A DNA stretch of 64,000 nucleotides from Halomonas stenophila (GTDB lineage: Bacteria; Pseudomonadota; Gammaproteobacteria; Pseudomonadales; Halomonadaceae): positions 114,428 to 178,427 of the forward strand of contig NZ_JACHXR010000008.1 in assembly GCF_014192275.1 (NCBI RefSeq), given 5' to 3'. The notes below the pieces were generated by a model. The model did no database searches, was not told where the DNA came from, and saw only the letters and a list, made by a program, of their open reading frames with translations. How positions within the stretch are numbered: the first letter of the stretch is position 1; each line of letters begins with the position of its first letter. Position numbers and translations under genes: made by a program. Below, one piece after another: positions 36,519-48,363 of this stretch.

Positions 36519-37049
36519 TTACTTCTTCTTGGCTTCTTTGCGGCGGACCTGCTCGTCGCCGTACCGGATACCCTTGCCCTTGTAGGGCTCGGGCGGACGG
36601 AAGGCGCGGATTTCCGCGGCAACCTGGCCGAGCTTCTGCTTGTCCGCGCTCTTCAGCACGATGGTAGTGTTCTTCGGCGTTTCCGCCGTGACACCCTCAG
36701 GCAGTTCGTAGTCGACCGGGTGGGAGAAGCCCAGTGTCAGGTTGAGCGTCTGGCCCTTGGCCTGGGCACGATAACCGACGCCGTTGATTTCGAGGCTCCG
36801 GGTGAAGCCTTCGGAGACACCGGTGACCAGGTTCTGGACCAGGGCACGGGTGGTGCCGACCATCGCCCAGCTCTTGGCGGACTCGCTCGGCTGGAAGGTC
36901 ACCTGACCCTCCTCCTGAGCGATCACCACGTCGGGGTGGACGGTCATGGACAGCGTGCCCTGGCTGCCCTTGACGGACAGCTGGTCACCGTCGAGCTTGA
37001 ACTCGACGCCGCTGGGCAGTTTAACCGGATATTTGGCTACGCGGGACAT
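36519..37049 (-). CDS. rplF: 50S ribosomal protein L6
   Basis: A 176-residue protein with two related domains near the GTPase centre. It begins [17 protein letters not shown] and ends with the conserved [23 protein letters not shown]. Spacing to rpsH and rplR is nine bases each. Confidence 0.98.
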   Translation of the reverse strand: MSRVAKYPVKLPSGVEFKLDGDQLSVKGSQGTLSMTVHPDVVIAQEEGQVTFQPSESAKSWAMVGTTRALVQNLVTGVSEGFTRSLEINGVGYRAQAKGQTLNLTLGFSHPVDYELPEGVTAETPKNTTIVLKSADKQKLGQVAAEIRAFRPPEPYKGKGIRYGDEQVRRKEAKKK

Positions 37050-37058
37050 TCCAAACTC

Positions 37059-37451
37059 CTAGAATACGGTGCAGATGACTTCACCACCGACACCAGCCTG
37101 GCGAGCCGCGCGGTCGGTCATCACCCCCTTGGAGGTGGTGACGATCGCGATACCCAGGCCCTCGGCAACCTTGGGCAGGGAGTCCTTGCCCTTGTAGCTG
37201 CGCAGTGACGGCTTGGATGCCCGCTGCAGATGCTCGATGACCGGCTTGCCTTCGAAGTACTTGAGGGTCACGGTCAGCTCGGGCTTGGCCACGTCGCTGA
37301 CGCTGTAGTCGGCGACATACCCCTCTTCCTTCAGCACGCGGGCCACCTCGACCTTGAGCTTGGAGGACGGCATGGAAACCGTCTCCTTGGTGGCCATCTG
37401 CGCATTGCGGATACGGGTGAACATATCCGCCAGAGTGTCTTGCATGCTCAT
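37059..37451 (-). CDS. rpsH: 30S ribosomal protein S8
   Basis: A 130-residue protein that binds central-domain 16S rRNA and, in E. coli, represses the spc operon by binding the rplE start region. It starts [18 protein letters not shown] and ends with the conserved [19 protein letters not shown] and GGEVICTVF. Confidence 0.98.
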   Translation of the reverse strand: MSMQDTLADMFTRIRNAQMATKETVSMPSSKLKVEVARVLKEEGYVADYSVSDVAKPELTVTLKYFEGKPVIEHLQRASKPSLRSYKGKDSLPKVAEGLGIAIVTTSKGVMTDRAARQAGVGGEVICTVF

Positions 37452-37483
37452 TTACGTTGCGCTCCTGATGATTCTACGTGGCG

Positions 37484-37789
37484 TTACCAGCTGGACTTCT
37501 TGAGTCCGGGCACATCGCCACGCATGGCGGCTTCACGCAGCTTGTTGCGGCCGAGGCCGAACTTGTTGTAGTAGCCGTGCGGACGGCCGGTGACGCGGCA
37601 GCGGTTGCGCTTGCGCACCGGGCTGGAGTCACGCGGCAGCTGCTGCAGCTTGAGCTGCGCGTCGAAGCGCTCTTCGTCGGAAGCGTTCACGTCCTGGATG
37701 ATCGCCTTGAGCTCGGCGCGCTTGGCGGCATACTTCGCCACCAGCTTCGCGCGCTTTGCTTCACGCTCTACCATGCTTTTCTTTGCCAT
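37484..37789 (-). CDS. rpsN: 30S ribosomal protein S14 (zinc-free form)
   Basis: A 101-residue long form of S14 without zinc cysteines, the usual proteobacterial type. The motif [23 protein letters not shown] and end PGLKKSSW are conserved. It lies between rplE and rpsH. Confidence 0.98.
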   Translation of the reverse strand: MAKKSMVEREAKRAKLVAKYAAKRAELKAIIQDVNASDEERFDAQLKLQQLPRDSSPVRKRNRCRVTGRPHGYYNKFGLGRNKLREAAMRGDVPGLKKSSW

Positions 37790-37799
37790 GATCCCACCC

Positions 37800-38339
37800 T
37801 TATTTCTTGAACGGGAAGTTCAATGCGCTCAGCAGCGCACGACCTTCTTCATCGGTGTTGGCGGTGGTGGTGATGGTGACATCCAGACCACGAATCCGGT
37901 CGATCTTATCATACTCGATCTCCGGGAAGATGATCTGCTCACGCACCCCCATGGAGTAGTTGCCACGACCGTCGAAGGACTTCGGGTTGAGACCACGGAA
38001 GTCACGAACGCGGGGGATCGCGATATTCACCAGGCGATCGAGGAAGTCCCACATGCGCTCGGAGCGCAGGGTCACCTTGATCCCGATCGGCCAGCCTTCA
38101 CGCACCTTGAAGCCCGCGACGGACTTGCGTGCCTTGGTCACCAGCGGCTTCTGACCGGAGAGCTTCTCCAGGTCACCGATGGCGTTGTCGATCAGCTTCT
38201 TGTCGCTGGTCGCCTCGCCGATACCCATGTTCAGAGTCACCTTGGTGACCCGGGGTACCTGCATCACGTTGGCGTAGCTGAACTGCTCTTTGAGTTGAGC
38301 CACCACCTCGTTCTGATAACGTTCTTTCAAGTTCGCCAT
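37800..38339 (-). CDS. rplE: 50S ribosomal protein L5
   Basis: A 179-residue protein that links 5S rRNA to the central protuberance and touches P-site t[24 protein letters not shown] and [21 protein letters not shown] are family signatures. The S8 control site would lie at its start. Confidence 0.98.
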   Translation of the reverse strand: MANLKERYQNEVVAQLKEQFSYANVMQVPRVTKVTLNMGIGEATSDKKLIDNAIGDLEKLSGQKPLVTKARKSVAGFKVREGWPIGIKVTLRSERMWDFLDRLVNIAIPRVRDFRGLNPKSFDGRGNYSMGVREQIIFPEIEYDKIDRIRGLDVTITTTANTDEEGRALLSALNFPFKK

Positions 38340-38357
38340 TTTGCTACCCGACTCGCG

Positions 38358-38675
38358 TTAGGCGTCGATCTGCGCTTGCGTCGACTTGTAGATACGTACC
38401 TTGGTACCGTCTTCCTTAACCTGGAAGCCGACGCGATCCGCCTTACCGGTCTCCTGATTGAAGATGGCAACATTGGACGCGTGAATCGGAGCCTCGCGCT
38501 CGACGATACCGCCCTGATTACCCGCCATGGGATTGGGCTTGGTGTGACGCTTGATCATGTTCACACCGGACACGATGTAGCGGTCGTCCTTGAGGACGCG
38601 CTTGATCGTGCCACGCTTGCCCTTGTCCTTCCCGGCGATGACGACCACTTCGTCGTCACGTTTGATCTTTTGCAT
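38358..38675 (-). CDS. rplX: 50S ribosomal protein L24
   Basis: A 105-residue assembly-initiator protein with a KOW motif ([21 protein letters not shown]). [20 protein letters not shown] is conserved. It is second in the spc operon, 14 bases after rplN. Confidence 0.98.
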   Translation of the reverse strand: MQKIKRDDEVVVIAGKDKGKRGTIKRVLKDDRYIVSGVNMIKRHTKPNPMAGNQGGIVEREAPIHASNVAIFNQETGKADRVGFQVKEDGTKVRIYKSTQAQIDA

Positions 38676-38689
38676 ATCCGCCTCGCTCC

Positions 38690-39061
38690 TTACAGCACTT
38701 CAGGCGCCAAGGAAATGATCTTCATGAACTTCTCGGTACGAAGCTCACGGGTCACCGGCCCGAAGATACGGGTACCGATCGGCTGCTCGTTGGTGTTGTT
38801 CAACAGAACCGCCGCATTTCCATCGAAGCGGATCAGCGAACCGTCGTTACGACGGACGCCACTGCGGGTGCGAACCACCACCGCCTTGAGGACCTGGCCC
38901 TTCTTGACCTTGCCACGCGGAATGGCTTCCTTCACCGTGACTTTGATGATGTCGCCGACGCGGGCGTAGCGACGGTGTGAACCGCCCAGCACCTTGATGC
39001 ACTGCACCCGGCGCGCCCCGCTGTTGTCGGCGACATCCAGCATTGTCTGAGTCTGAATCAT
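38690..39061 (-). CDS. rplN: 50S ribosomal protein L14
   Basis: A 123-residue protein at the subunit interface. [20 protein letters not shown] and [20 protein letters not shown] match the family. It begins the spc gene set, 52 bases after rpsQ. Confidence 0.98.
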   Translation of the reverse strand: MIQTQTMLDVADNSGARRVQCIKVLGGSHRRYARVGDIIKVTVKEAIPRGKVKKGQVLKAVVVRTRSGVRRNDGSLIRFDGNAAVLLNNTNEQPIGTRIFGPVTRELRTEKFMKIISLAPEVL

Positions 39062-39113
39062 CGGTTTTCTCCAAACCTAATCTGACTGCACTGATTGGAT
39101 CGGCCTCGACCGA

Positions 39114-39374
39114 TCAACCCTTGGCCTGTTCGACGACCTCGACCAGGGTCCAGGCCTTCTTCTTGGACAGCGGACGGCATTCCTCGATGGATACCGTGTC
39201 ACCGGCCTTGGCCTGGTTCGCCTCGTCATGGGCGTGCAGCTTGGTGGAGCGCTTTACGTACTTGCCGTAGATCGGGTGGCGCTCACGACGCTCGATCATC
39301 ACGACGATGGACTTGTCCATCTTGTCGCTCACCACCTTGCCAGTGAGCGTACGGGCTTTGTTTTCTTCGGCCAT
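39114..39374 (-). CDS. rpsQ: 30S ribosomal protein S17
   Basis: An 86-residue primary 16S rRNA-binding protein. I use the ATG at 39374 ([15 protein letters not shown]), which has GGCAGG eight bases upstream. A GTG three codons earlier overlaps that ribosome site and the rpmC stop. [15 protein letters not shown] core residues ([18 protein letters not shown]) are present. Confidence 0.97.
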   Translation of the reverse strand: MAEENKARTLTGKVVSDKMDKSIVVMIERRERHPIYGKYVKRSTKLHAHDEANQAKAGDTVSIEECRPLSKKKAWTLVEVVEQAKG

Positions 39375-39375
39375 C

Positions 39376-39567
39376 TCAGACACCTGCCTTCTCGTTGAGC
39401 ACAGTCTTCACGCGGGCGATATCCCGACGAACCTGCTTGAGCAGATGAGTCTGGCTCAGCTGGCCGGTGGCCTTCTGCATGCGCAGGTTGAACTGCTCGC
39501 GGAGGAGTTCGAAGAGCTGCTCCTGGAGCTGCTCGGCTGACTTTTCACGAATTTCCTGGGCTTTCAT
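39376..39567 (-). CDS. rpmC: 50S ribosomal protein L29
   Basis: A 63-residue helical-hairpin protein at the tunnel exit where trigger factor and SRP dock. The ATG at 39567 ([17 protein letters not shown]) shares a base with the rplP stop codon, so translation is coupled. It ends [19 protein letters not shown]. Confidence 0.98.
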   Translation of the reverse strand: MKAQEIREKSAEQLQEQLFELLREQFNLRMQKATGQLSQTHLLKQVRRDIARVKTVLNEKAGV

Positions 39568-39980
39568 CACATCACCGTCCGTTTCACAAAGGTGGTGGAG
39601 ACCGGGAACTTCTGGGCAGCCAGGGCGAATGCCTCGCGAGCCAGCTCCTCGGAAACGCCTTCGATCTCGTACAGGACACGGCCGGGCTGGATCTGGGCGA
39701 CCCAGTACTCGACGGAGCCCTTACCCTTACCCATCCGGACTTCCAGCGGCTTCTTGGAAATCGGCTTGTCCGGGAAGACACGGATCCAGATCTTGCCGCC
39801 ACGCTTGACGTGACGAGTGATCGCACGACGACCGGCTTCGATCTGGCGGGCGGTGACGCGGCCACGGCCGGTGGCCTTGAGGCCATACTCGCCGAAGCTC
39901 ACCTTGCTGCCGCGATGCGCCAGGCCACGGTTGCGGCCCTTCTGCACCTTGCGGAACTTCATACGCTTGGGTTGTAACAT
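39567..39980 (-). CDS. rplP: 50S ribosomal protein L16
   Basis: A 137-residue protein near the A-site tRNA and the peptidyl transferase centre. It starts [19 protein letters not shown] and contains [20 protein letters not shown] and [17 protein letters not shown]. Confidence 0.98.
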   Translation of the reverse strand: MLQPKRMKFRKVQKGRNRGLAHRGSKVSFGEYGLKATGRGRVTARQIEAGRRAITRHVKRGGKIWIRVFPDKPISKKPLEVRMGKGKGSVEYWVAQIQPGRVLYEIEGVSEELAREAFALAAQKFPVSTTFVKRTVM

Positions 39981-39995
39981 CGACTCGCTCTCCCC

Positions 39996-40694
39996 TTACC
40001 TGGAACCTTTCTTCTTGGAGGGCGCACTCTGCGGCTGCTTGGCCTTGGCGCGGACCTCCTCGATGCCCCCGAGGATTTCACCCTTGAAGACCCAGACCTT
40101 GACACCGATGATGCCGTAGGTGGTCTTGGCCTCGTAGGTGGCGTAGTCGATGTCCGCACGCAGGGTGTGCAGCGGAACGCGACCTTCGCGGTACCACTCG
40201 GTGCGGGCGATTTCCGCGCCGCCGAGGCGACCGGAGAGCTGCACCTTGATACCGCCGGCGCCCAGGCGCATGGCGTTCTGGACGGCGCGCTTCATGGCGC
40301 GACGGAACATGACACGACGCTCGAGCTGGCCGGCGATGTTCTGCGCGACGAGCTGGGCATCCAGCTCCGGCTTGCGGACTTCCTCGATGTTGACATGCAC
40401 CGGCACGCCCATCATCGCGGTGACGTCGCGACGCAGCTTGTCGACGTCCTCGCCCTTCTTGCCGATCACGATGCCCGGACGGGCAGTGTGAATGGTGATA
40501 CGGGCGTTGTTGGCCGGACGCTCGATGGTGATGCGGCTCACGGACGCATTCTTCAGGCGCTCCTCGAGGAAGCGACGGACCTCGAGGTCGTTGTTCAGCT
40601 TGTCGGCATAGGCGCCGCGCTCGGCATACCAGACCGAGGCATGGTCCTTGACGATACCCAGGCGAATGCCTGTCGGATTGACTTTTTGACCCAT
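39996..40694 (-). CDS. rpsC: 30S ribosomal protein S3
   Basis: A 232-residue protein at the mRNA entry tunnel. It has a KH domain ([19 protein letters not shown]) and a C-terminal domain ([24 protein letters not shown] stretch). The tail is rich in Lys, Gln and Ser. It lies 11 bases after rplV. Confidence 0.98.
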   Translation of the reverse strand: MGQKVNPTGIRLGIVKDHASVWYAERGAYADKLNNDLEVRRFLEERLKNASVSRITIERPANNARITIHTARPGIVIGKKGEDVDKLRRDVTAMMGVPVHVNIEEVRKPELDAQLVAQNIAGQLERRVMFRRAMKRAVQNAMRLGAGGIKVQLSGRLGGAEIARTEWYREGRVPLHTLRADIDYATYEAKTTYGIIGVKVWVFKGEILGGIEEVRAKAKQPQSAPSKKKGSR

Positions 40695-40705
40695 CTGGTC
40701 GACTC

Positions 40706-41038
40706 CTACTTCTCGGCTACCTTGACGGTGATGTGGCAGGTGCGCTTCAGGATACGGTCCGCGCGGCCCTTGGCGCGCGGCCGGATGCGCTTGAGCGTCA
40801 TGCCCTCATCGACGCAGATGGTCGAGACACGCAGCTCGTCGATATCCATGCCGTTGTTTTCTTCCGCATTCGCGATGGCGGACTGCAGCACCTTCTTGAC
40901 CAGCTTGGAGGCCTTCTTCGGGGAGAAGGTCAGCAGGTCGAGCGCCTCGGCGACCGGCTTACCGCGCACCTGGTCAGCCACCAAACGGGCCTTCTGGGCG
41001 GATAAACGAGCGCCACGCAGCTTTGCTGTGACTTCCAT
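40706..41038 (-). CDS. rplV: 50S ribosomal protein L22
   Basis: A 110-residue protein whose beta-hairpin lines the exit tunnel. [20 protein letters not shown] and the hairpin end [20 protein letters not shown] are conserved, with no deletion of the macrolide-resistance type. Confidence 0.98.
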   Translation of the reverse strand: MEVTAKLRGARLSAQKARLVADQVRGKPVAEALDLLTFSPKKASKLVKKVLQSAIANAEENNGMDIDELRVSTICVDEGMTLKRIRPRAKGRADRILKRTCHITVKVAEK

Positions 41039-41055
41039 CTCTAATCCTCTCTGGC

Positions 41056-41331
41056 TTACCGTTTGGCTTTCTTGTCCGCCGCATGACCGCGATAGGTGCG
41101 GGTGGCAGCGAATTCGCCCAGCTTGTGGCCAACCATTTCCTCGGAGACGTGCACCGGGACGTGTTGGCGACCGTTATGGACTGCAATGGTGAGCCCGACC
41201 ATGTTGGGCAGGATCATCGAACGACGCGACCAGGTCTTGATCGGTTTGCGGTCGTTCTTCTCCACTGCAGTCTCAACCTTCTTCAGCAGATGAAGGTCAA
41301 TAAAAGGACCTTTCTTCAGTGAACGTGGCAC
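41056..41331 (-). CDS. rpsS: 30S ribosomal protein S19
   Basis: A 91-residue head protein. It begins [20 protein letters not shown] and has the conserved [20 protein letters not shown] and [20 protein letters not shown] segments. Confidence 0.98.
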   Translation of the reverse strand: MPRSLKKGPFIDLHLLKKVETAVEKNDRKPIKTWSRRSMILPNMVGLTIAVHNGRQHVPVHVSEEMVGHKLGEFAATRTYRGHAADKKAKR

Positions 41332-41364
41332 AGCCGTTACCTCTTGATGTCTTGGCGTTGGATC

Positions 41365-42195
41365 TTACTTCCGGGCCTTGCGGCGACGGACGATCAGCTT
41401 GTCGGTGCGCTTGTTCTTGCGGGTCTTGTGGCCCTTGGTGGGCATACCCCACGGAGACACCGGGTGACGGCCACCGCTGGTGCGACCTTCACCACCGCCA
41501 TGCGGGTGATCCACCGGGTTCATGGCCACGCCGCGAACCGTCGGGCGCACGCCTCTCCAGCGCTTCGCACCGGCCTTGCCAAGCTGACGCAGGCTGTGCT
41601 CGGAGTTGCTCACTTCACCCAGGGTCGCGCGGCATTCCGCCAGCACCTTGCGCATCTCGCCGGAGCGCAGACGCAGGGTGGCGTAGTTGCCTTCACGGGC
41701 GACCAGCTGAGCGCTGGTGCCGGCGCTGCGAGCGAGCTGGGCGCCCTTGCCGGGCTTGAGCTCGATGCAGTGCACGGTGGAACCCAGCGGGATGTTGCGC
41801 AGCGGCAGGGCGTTGCCCTTCTTGATCGCTGCGTTCACGCCGGACTCGAGACGGTCGCCGGCCTTCACACCGCGCGGGGCGATGATGTAGCGACGCTCGC
41901 CGTCCATGTACTTGAGCAGCGCGATGTGGGCGCTACGGTTCGGGTCATGCTCCAGGCGCTCGACGACGGCGGGAACGCCATCCTTGGTGCGCTTGAAGTC
42001 GATGATCCGGTAATGGTTGCGATGACCACCGCCCACGTGGCGAGTGGTGATGCGACCGTAGTTGTTACGGCCACCGGACTTGGACTGTTTCTCGAGCAGC
42101 GGCGCGTAGGCGCGGCCCTTGTACAGTTCCTCGCCGACGATCTTGACGACGTGGCGACGACCGGCGGATGTGGGTTTAGTCTTGACGATTGCCAT
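41365..42195 (-). CDS. rplB: 50S ribosomal protein L2
   Basis: A 276-residue protein essential for peptidyl transferase and subunit joining. The catalytic-region motif [20 protein letters not shown], including the key His, is intact. It lies between rplW and rpsS in the S10 operon. Confidence 0.99.
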   Translation of the reverse strand: MAIVKTKPTSAGRRHVVKIVGEELYKGRAYAPLLEKQSKSGGRNNYGRITTRHVGGGHRNHYRIIDFKRTKDGVPAVVERLEHDPNRSAHIALLKYMDGERRYIIAPRGVKAGDRLESGVNAAIKKGNALPLRNIPLGSTVHCIELKPGKGAQLARSAGTSAQLVAREGNYATLRLRSGEMRKVLAECRATLGEVSNSEHSLRQLGKAGAKRWRGVRPTVRGVAMNPVDHPHGGGEGRTSGGRHPVSPWGMPTKGHKTRKNKRTDKLIVRRRKARK

Positions 42196-42212
42196 GATCC
42201 GTGCTCCTGCCC

Positions 42213-42509
42213 TTATTCGGCGCCAGAGAAGTCTTCAAGCGTCTCGCCGGCGGCCAGTGTCACGTACGCCTTGCGATAACCCTTGCGCTGACCAGTCCCA
42301 TGCGCGGTGCGCTTGGTCTTGCCCTTCACGTTCAGCACCTGAACGCGGTCGACCTTCTTGCCGAACAGCTCCTGCACGGCGGTCTTGATCTCGGGCTTGG
42401 TCGCGTCGCTTGCCACCTTGAACACGTACTGGTTGCGCTCGGCGGCCATGGCGGCCTTCTCGGTCACGTGCGGACCCAGCAGCACCTTGAATACACGTTC
42501 CTGGTTCAT
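42213..42509 (-). CDS. rplW: 50S ribosomal protein L23
   Basis: A 98-residue exit-tunnel protein that docks trigger factor and [22 protein letters not shown] and the extended loop [20 protein letters not shown] are typical. Its ATG overlaps the rplD TGA (ATGA). Confidence 0.98.
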   Translation of the reverse strand: MNQERVFKVLLGPHVTEKAAMAAERNQYVFKVASDATKPEIKTAVQELFGKKVDRVQVLNVKGKTKRTAHGTGQRKGYRKAYVTLAAGETLEDFSGAE

Positions 42510-43114
42510 GCCAGCTTCTCCTCGAATTTGCGCAGAGCGGAGACGGTGGCCAGCACCTTGTCGAAGGCGATCAGACTCACCGGATCGGCGGCAGCGACGT
42601 CCACCACATCCACGTTGGGGATGTTGCGGGCGGCGAGGTACAGGTTCTCGTCGACCTCTTCGGTGACGATCAGCACCTTCTCCAGACCCAGCTCATCGAG
42701 CTTGGCGACCAGCTGCTTGGTCTTGGGGGTCTCGACGGCGAAGGCATCCACGGCCACCAGGCGCTCCTGGCGCACGAGCTCGGAAAGGATCGAGCGCATG
42801 GCCGCGCGGTACATCTTGCGGTTGACCTTCTGGGTGTAGTCCTGCGGACGGGCCGCGAAGGTCACGCCGCCGGCACGCCAGATCGGCGAGCGGATGGTAC
42901 CGGCACGGGCACGACCGGTGCCCTTCTGGCGCCACGGCTTCTTGCCGCCGCCGCGCACGTCGGAACGGTTCTTCTGGGCGCGGGTGCCCTGGCGACCACC
43001 GGCCAGATAGGCGGTGACGACCTGGTGCACGAGCGCTTCGTTGAATTCTTTGCCAAAGGTGGCGTCGGACAGTTCGACGGTACCGGCGCCTGCACCTGCA
43101 AGATTCAGATTCAT
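42506..43114 (-). CDS. rplD: 50S ribosomal protein L4
   Basis: A 202-residue protein. Its tunnel loop ([21 protein letters not shown]) is intact. In E. coli L4 binds the S10 leader and represses the operon. It is followed by rplW with a four-base overlap. Confidence 0.98.
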   Translation of the reverse strand: MNLNLAGAGAGTVELSDATFGKEFNEALVHQVVTAYLAGGRQGTRAQKNRSDVRGGGKKPWRQKGTGRARAGTIRSPIWRAGGVTFAARPQDYTQKVNRKMYRAAMRSILSELVRQERLVAVDAFAVETPKTKQLVAKLDELGLEKVLIVTEEVDENLYLAARNIPNVDVVDVAAADPVSLIAFDKVLATVSALRKFEEKLA

Positions 43115-43127
43115 CGGTAAATTCCCC

Positions 43128-43766
43128 TCAGCCTGCTTTGACGGCGCTGCGCACGATCACATCACTGCCGGTGGCGCCGGGCACGGCACCCTTGATCAGC
43201 AGCAGATTGCGGTCGGCATCGACGCGGACGATTTCCAGGCTCTGGACGGTGCAGCGGACGTTGCCCAGCTGGCCGGCCATCTTCTTGCCCTTGAACACGC
43301 GGCCCGGGGTCTGGCACATGCCGATGGAACCCGGTGCACGGTGGGCCAGGGAGTTACCGTGGCTGTTGTCCTGGGTGCGGAAGTTCCAGCGCTTCACGGC
43401 GCCCTGGAACCCCTTGCCCTTGGAGGTGCCGGTCACGTCGACGCTCTGACCAGCTTCGAAGAGGGATACGGTGAGTTCGCCGCCCACTTCCGGAGCCTCG
43501 ACGCCTTCGTCCAGGCGGAACTCCATCAGCGAACGACCGGCCTCGACACCTGCCTTGGCGAACTGCCCGGCCTGGGCCTTCGACAGGTGCTTGGCCTTGC
43601 GGGAACCGGTTGTGACCTGCACCGCCGCGTAGCCGTCGGACTCGACCGACTTCACGCGAGTGACGCGGTTAGGCTCAACCTCGATCACGGTCACGGGCAC
43701 GGAAGCGCCGTCTTCGGTGAAGACACGGGTCATCCCGGCCTTCTTACCGACTAAACCGATAGTCAT
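43128..43766 (-). CDS. rplC: 50S ribosomal protein L3
   Basis: A 212-residue early-assembly protein whose loop reaches the peptidyl transferase centre. [20 protein letters not shown] and the loop [20 protein letters not shown], with the methylatable Gln region (DNSHGNS), are conserved. It begins 148 bases after rpsJ, a wide gap inside this operon. Confidence 0.98.
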   Translation of the reverse strand: MTIGLVGKKAGMTRVFTEDGASVPVTVIEVEPNRVTRVKSVESDGYAAVQVTTGSRKAKHLSKAQAGQFAKAGVEAGRSLMEFRLDEGVEAPEVGGELTVSLFEAGQSVDVTGTSKGKGFQGAVKRWNFRTQDNSHGNSLAHRAPGSIGMCQTPGRVFKGKKMAGQLGNVRCTVQSLEIVRVDADRNLLLIKGAVPGATGSDVIVRSAVKAG

Positions 43767-43914
43767 TCTCAGTCTCCTATAGTGTACGGGGCTATCACCC
43801 GCTATGGCTGCCCTTTCCAGAGCATTCCACTAGCACGTTGTGTGGCGCCATCCCGGCGCGGCGGCTGCTGAACACCCTGGAGTGAACGCTGGGCCGCGAG
43901 TGTCTAGTGTGGTA

Positions 43915-44226
43915 TCAGTCGAGCTTGATCTGCACGTCCACGCCGGCGGCGAGGTCGAGCTTCATCAGGGCATCAACGGTCTTCTCGGTGGGCTCGACGA
44001 TATCGAGCACCCGCTTGTGGGTACGAATCTCGTACTGGTCACGAGCGTCCTTGTTCACGTGCGGAGACACCAGAACGGTGTAGCGCTCGCGATTGGTCGG
44101 CAGAGGAATCGGACCCCGAACCTGGGCGCCGGTACGCTTGGCGGTCTCAACGATCTCCGCGGCGGACTGGTCGATCAGGCGATGGTCGAAAGCCTTCAAC
44201 CGAATGCGAATCTTCTGGTTCTGCAT
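43915..44226 (-). CDS. rpsJ: 30S ribosomal protein S10 (NusE)
   Basis: A 103-residue protein, also a transcription antitermination factor with NusB. I start at [17 protein letters not shown] (44226); a longer frame runs into the promoter. [21 protein letters not shown] is the family signature. It is the first gene of the S10 operon and has its own promoter. Confidence 0.98.
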   Translation of the reverse strand: MQNQKIRIRLKAFDHRLIDQSAAEIVETAKRTGAQVRGPIPLPTNRERYTVLVSPHVNKDARDQYEIRTHKRVLDIVEPTEKTVDALMKLDLAAGVDVQIKLD

Positions 44227-44290
44227 TTGCCCTAAACTCCAATGGATCTTGACGGCGCGAGCCGTCAACCCACGCATTCAAAGGATGCGC

Positions 44291-44319
44291 ATTATAGGCG
44301 CGCCGCCGACGAGAGTCAA
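44291..44319 (-). promoter_or_regulatory. rpsJ: Strong sigma70-type promoter of the S10 operon
   Basis: On the minus strand TTGACT (44319-44314), 17 bases, then TATAAT (44296-44291). The start point would give a leader of about 60 bases before rpsJ, shorter than the E. coli S10 leader. Confidence 0.88.
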
Positions 44320-44340
44320 ACCCCTCGTGACGGTGCGCAG

Positions 44341-44367
44341 AAAGGGGGCCCCTTGCGGAGCCCCCTT
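44341..44367 (-). terminator. tuf: Terminator after tuf
   Basis: On the minus strand AAGGGGGCTCCG is followed by a short loop and a C/G-rich partner ending in CCCCCTTT. It lies 24 bases after the tuf stop codon and just upstream of the S10 promoter, so the str and S10 operons are separate transcription units here. Confidence 0.82.
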
Positions 44368-44390
44368 CGATCGCTCGAGTCGCGTGACGC

Positions 44391-45584
44391 TTACTCGACG
44401 ATCTTGGCCACGACGCCGGCGCCGACGGTCCGACCGCCTTCGCGAACGGCGAAACGCAGGCCTTCGTCCATGGCGACCGGGGCGATCAGGCTGACGACCA
44501 TCTTGACGTTGTCGCCCGGCATGACCATCTCGACGCCTTCCGGCAGCTCACAGGTACCGGTGATGTCGGTGGTACGGAAGTAGAACTGCGGACGGTAGCC
44601 CTTGAAGAACGGAGTGTGACGACCACCCTCGTCCTTGGACAGCACGTAGACCTCGGCCTCGAACTTGGTGTGCGGGGTGATGGTGCCCGGCTTGGCCAGG
44701 ACCTGACCACGCTCGACATCGTCACGCTTGGTGCCGCGCAGCAGGGCGCCGACGTTCTCACCGGCACGACCCTCGTCGAGCAGCTTGCGGAACATCTCGA
44801 CACCGGTGACGGTGGTCTTGGTGGTGTCCTTGATACCGACGATCTCGACTTCCTCGCCGGCCTTGATGACACCGCGCTCGACACGACCGGTGACCACGGT
44901 ACCGCGACCGGAGATGGAGAAGACGTCCTCGATCGGCATCAGGAACGGCTGGTCGATGGCACGCTCCGGCTCCGGGATGTACTCGTCCAGGGCCTTGATC
45001 AGGTTGGCAACGGCGGTGGTGCCCATGCCGTTGTCGTCCTTGCCTTCCAGGGCCATCAGGGCGGAACCGGTGATGATCGGAGTGTCGTCACCCGGGAAGT
45101 CGTACTCGCTCAGGAGTTCGCGCACTTCCATCTCGACCAGCTCGAGCAGCTCCTCGTCGTCGACCATGTCGGCCTTGTTCAGGAACACGACGATGTACGG
45201 CACGCCGACCTGGCGAGACAGCAGGATGTGCTCGCGGGTCTGCGGCATCGGGCCGTCGGCGGCGGACACCACCAGGATGGCACCGTCCATCTGGGCCGCA
45301 CCGGTGATCATGTTCTTGACGTAGTCAGCGTGCCCGGGGCAGTCGACGTGCGCGTAGTGGCGCTCTTCGGACTGGTACTCGACGTGGGCGGTGGCGATGG
45401 TGATGCCGCGCTCACGCTCTTCCGGAGCGTTGTCGATGGAGTCGAACGCGCGAGCGTCGCCACCGAAGACTTCCGCGGAAACGCGAGTCAGGGCCGCAGT
45501 CAGCGTGGTCTTGCCGTGGTCGACGTGACCGATGGTGCCGACGTTGACGTGCGGTTTGGAACGTTCAAATTTTTCCTTAGCCAC
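44391..45584 (-). CDS. tuf: Elongation factor Tu
   Basis: A 397-residue GTPase that delivers aminoacyl-tRNA. The G motifs are [14 protein letters not shown] (about 19), [12 protein letters not shown] (about 81) and LNKADMVDD (about 136; NKAD instead of the more common NKCD). Switch I contains [13 protein letters not shown]. It follows fusA by 29 bases in the str operon. It is the only tuf gene in the window. Confidence 0.99.
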   Translation of the reverse strand: MAKEKFERSKPHVNVGTIGHVDHGKTTLTAALTRVSAEVFGGDARAFDSIDNAPEERERGITIATAHVEYQSEERHYAHVDCPGHADYVKNMITGAAQMDGAILVVSAADGPMPQTREHILLSRQVGVPYIVVFLNKADMVDDEELLELVEMEVRELLSEYDFPGDDTPIITGSALMALEGKDDNGMGTTAVANLIKALDEYIPEPERAIDQPFLMPIEDVFSISGRGTVVTGRVERGVIKAGEEVEIVGIKDTTKTTVTGVEMFRKLLDEGRAGENVGALLRGTKRDDVERGQVLAKPGTITPHTKFEAEVYVLSKDEGGRHTPFFKGYRPQFYFRTTDITGTCELPEGVEMVMPGDNVKMVVSLIAPVAMDEGLRFAVREGGRTVGAGVVAKIVE

Positions 45585-45613
45585 TGCTATGACCTCTTTA
45601 CGTTAGCTAACGG

Positions 45614-47734
45614 TTAACCGTTCTGGTTGATGACGGCTTCAACGACGCTGGACGGCGCCTCTTCGTAATCCGCAAACTCCATGGTGTAGCTTGCGCGGCC
45701 CTGGGTCTGAGAACGCAGGTCGGTTGCGTAACCGAACATCTCAGCCAGCGGAACGGTGGCGCGGATGACCTTGCCCATGGAGGAGTCATCCATACCCTGG
45801 ACCAGGCCCCGACGACGGTTCAGGTCGCCCATGACATCGCCCATGAACTCCTCGGGTGTCACGACCTCGACCTTCATCACCGGCTCGAGCAGCACGGCCT
45901 TGGCCTTGGGTGCGCCTTCCTTGATCGCCATGGAAGAGGCGACCTTGAACGCGGTCTCGTTCGAGTCCACGTCATGGTAGGAACCGTCGAACAGCGTAAC
46001 CTTGACGTCAATCATCGGGTAGCCCGCGATGACACCGTTCTGGAGCTGCTCATAGGCCCCTTTCTCGACGGCCGGCACGTATTCCTTGGGAACCACGCCG
46101 CCGACGATTTCAGAAGCGAATTTGAAGTGCATCTCTTCATCTTCGCCCTTGTCCTCGGCCGTCAACGGTTCGATGCGCAGATGCACGTGACCGTACTGAC
46201 CGCGGCCACCGGACTGGCGCACGAACTTGCCTTCCTGCTCGACGCTCTTGCGGATGGTCTCGCGGTAGGCGACCTGTGGCTTGCCGATGTTGGCGTCCAC
46301 CTTGAACTCGCGACGCATGCGGTCGACGATGATGTCCAGGTGCAGCTCGCCCATGCCGGAGATGATGGTCTGGCCGGTTTCCTCGTCGGTCTTGACCTGG
46401 AAGGACGGGTCCTCCTGGGCCAGCTTGCCCAGCGCCACGCCCATCTTCTCCTGGTCGGCCTTGGACTTCGGCTCCACGGCCACGGAGATTACCGGGTCCG
46501 GGAACTCCATGCGCTCCAGCACGATCTTGTCGTTCAGGTCGCACAGGGTGTCGCCGGTGGTGACGTCCTTCAGGCCGATGCAGGCAGCGATGTCGCCGGC
46601 CAGCACTTCCTTGATCTCCTCGCGGGAGTTGGAGTGCATCTGCACGATACGGCCGACACGCTCCTTCTTCTGCTTGACGGAGTTGTAGACGCTGTCGCCG
46701 GACTTCAGCACGCCGGAGTAGACACGGATGAAGGTCAGGGTGCCGACGAAGGGGTCGGTGGCGATCTTGAACGCCAGCGCGGCGAAGGGCGCGTTGTCGT
46801 CCGCCTCGCGAGTGGCGATGGTGCCGTCCTTGTCGTCCAGCTCACCCTCGATGGCCTTGACCTCGGTGGGTGACGGCATGTACTCGATGACGCCATCGAG
46901 CACGGCCTGCACGCCCTTGTTCTTGAACGCGGAGCCACAGGTGACCAGCACGATCTCGTTGTCGAGGGTACGACGACGCAGACCCGCCTTGATGTCCTCG
47001 ACCGGCAGGTCGCCTTCCTCGAGGTACTTGTCCATCAGCTCTTCGGAGGCCTCGGCGGCCGCCTCGACCATCTGCTCGCGGTACGTCTCGGCGGTCTCCT
47101 GAAGCTCGGCCGGGATGTCGACGAGGTCGTAGTTCATGCCGAAGTTGGCCTCATCCCAGAGGATGGCCTTCATCTGGATCAGGTCGACGACGCCCTTGAA
47201 GTCATCCTCGGCGCCCCAGTTGATCTGGATCGGCACGACGTTGGCACCCAGGCGGGTCTTCAGCTGGTCCACGACCATGAAGAAGTCGGCGCCGGCACGG
47301 TCCATCTTGTTGACGAACACCATGCGCGGGACTTCGTACTTGTTGGCCTGGCGCCAGACGGTCTCGGTCTGCGGCTGCACGCCGGAGCTGCCGCACAGCA
47401 CCACCACGGCCCCGTCGAGAACACGCAGGGAACGCTCCACCTCGATGGTGAAGTCGACGTGCCCCGGGGTATCGATGATGTTGATGCGGTGCTCATCGAA
47501 CTGCTTGTTCATGCCCTGCCAGAAGCAGGTGGTCGCCGCAGAGGTGATCGTGATGCCACGCTCCTGCTCCTGCTCCATCCAGTCCATGGTGGCAGCGCCC
47601 TCATGGACCTCGCCGACCTTGTGAGACAGACCGGTATAGAACAGGACGCGCTCGGTAGTGGTCGTCTTACCGGCGTCGACGTGGGCTACGATACCGATAT
47701 TGCGGTAACGCTTAAGCGGAGTCTTGCGAGCCAC
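45614..47734 (-). CDS. fusA: Elongation factor G
   Basis: A 706-residue translocase GTPase. G motifs are [17 protein letters not shown] (about 17), [16 protein letters not shown] (about 89) and [11 protein letters not shown] (about 142). Domain IV and V signatures ([29 protein letters not shown]) are complete. It lies between rpsG and tuf. Confidence 0.99.
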   Translation of the reverse strand: MARKTPLKRYRNIGIVAHVDAGKTTTTERVLFYTGLSHKVGEVHEGAATMDWMEQEQERGITITSAATTCFWQGMNKQFDEHRINIIDTPGHVDFTIEVERSLRVLDGAVVVLCGSSGVQPQTETVWRQANKYEVPRMVFVNKMDRAGADFFMVVDQLKTRLGANVVPIQINWGAEDDFKGVVDLIQMKAILWDEANFGMNYDLVDIPAELQETAETYREQMVEAAAEASEELMDKYLEEGDLPVEDIKAGLRRRTLDNEIVLVTCGSAFKNKGVQAVLDGVIEYMPSPTEVKAIEGELDDKDGTIATREADDNAPFAALAFKIATDPFVGTLTFIRVYSGVLKSGDSVYNSVKQKKERVGRIVQMHSNSREEIKEVLAGDIAACIGLKDVTTGDTLCDLNDKIVLERMEFPDPVISVAVEPKSKADQEKMGVALGKLAQEDPSFQVKTDEETGQTIISGMGELHLDIIVDRMRREFKVDANIGKPQVAYRETIRKSVEQEGKFVRQSGGRGQYGHVHLRIEPLTAEDKGEDEEMHFKFASEIVGGVVPKEYVPAVEKGAYEQLQNGVIAGYPMIDVKVTLFDGSYHDVDSNETAFKVASSMAIKEGAPKAKAVLLEPVMKVEVVTPEEFMGDVMGDLNRRRGLVQGMDDSSMGKVIRATVPLAEMFGYATDLRSQTQGRASYTMEFADYEEAPSSVVEAVINQNG

Positions 47735-47764
47735 GATGTAACTCCCGTTGGTTGGCGATGCGGT

Positions 47765-48235
47765 TTAGAAGCGGTAGTGAGAGAAGGCCTTGTTGGCCTC
47801 TGCCATGCGATGCACGTCTTCACGCTTCTTGACGGCCGAACCCTTGCCTTCGGCGGCATCCAGCATCTCGCCAGCCAGACGCTGCACCATGGTCTTCTCA
47901 CCGCGACGACGGGCGGCGTCCACCAGCCAGCGCATGGCCAGCGCCTGGCGGCGGGACGGGCGCACCTCGACCGGCACCTGATAGGTCGCACCGCCGACAC
48001 GACGGGACTTGACCTCGACCATGGGCTGGATGGTTTCCAGCGCCTTGTCGAAGATCTCCAGCGGCTCTTCCTTGCTACGCTCGGCAACCCTGTCCAGCGC
48101 ACCGTAGACGATGCGCTCAGCTACGGACTTCTTGCCGCTGATCATCAGGTGGTTCATGAACTTCGCCAGGCGCTCGCTTCCGAACTTGGGATCCGGCAGG
48201 ATCTCGCGCTTGGCCGCAACTCTTCTTCTAGGCAT
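47765..48235 (-). CDS. rpsG: 30S ribosomal protein S7
   Basis: A 156-residue head-assembly protein that represses the str operon in E. coli. It begins [20 protein letters not shown] and contains [20 protein letters not shown]. It lies 30 bases upstream of fusA. Confidence 0.98.
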   Translation of the reverse strand: MPRRRVAAKREILPDPKFGSERLAKFMNHLMISGKKSVAERIVYGALDRVAERSKEEPLEIFDKALETIQPMVEVKSRRVGGATYQVPVEVRPSRRQALAMRWLVDAARRRGEKTMVQRLAGEMLDAAEGKGSAVKKREDVHRMAEANKAFSHYRF

Positions 48236-48363
48236 GATAAGCCCTCTATCGAAGGGTCCTTCAGGTAAACCCGAGACGACCCGGCGGGCGCTCGACCTTA
48301 CTCTTATCAGACCGTGACAATGATGTGTTCGTTAATGGCCGCAGCCGGTACGGGGCCAGGCGC

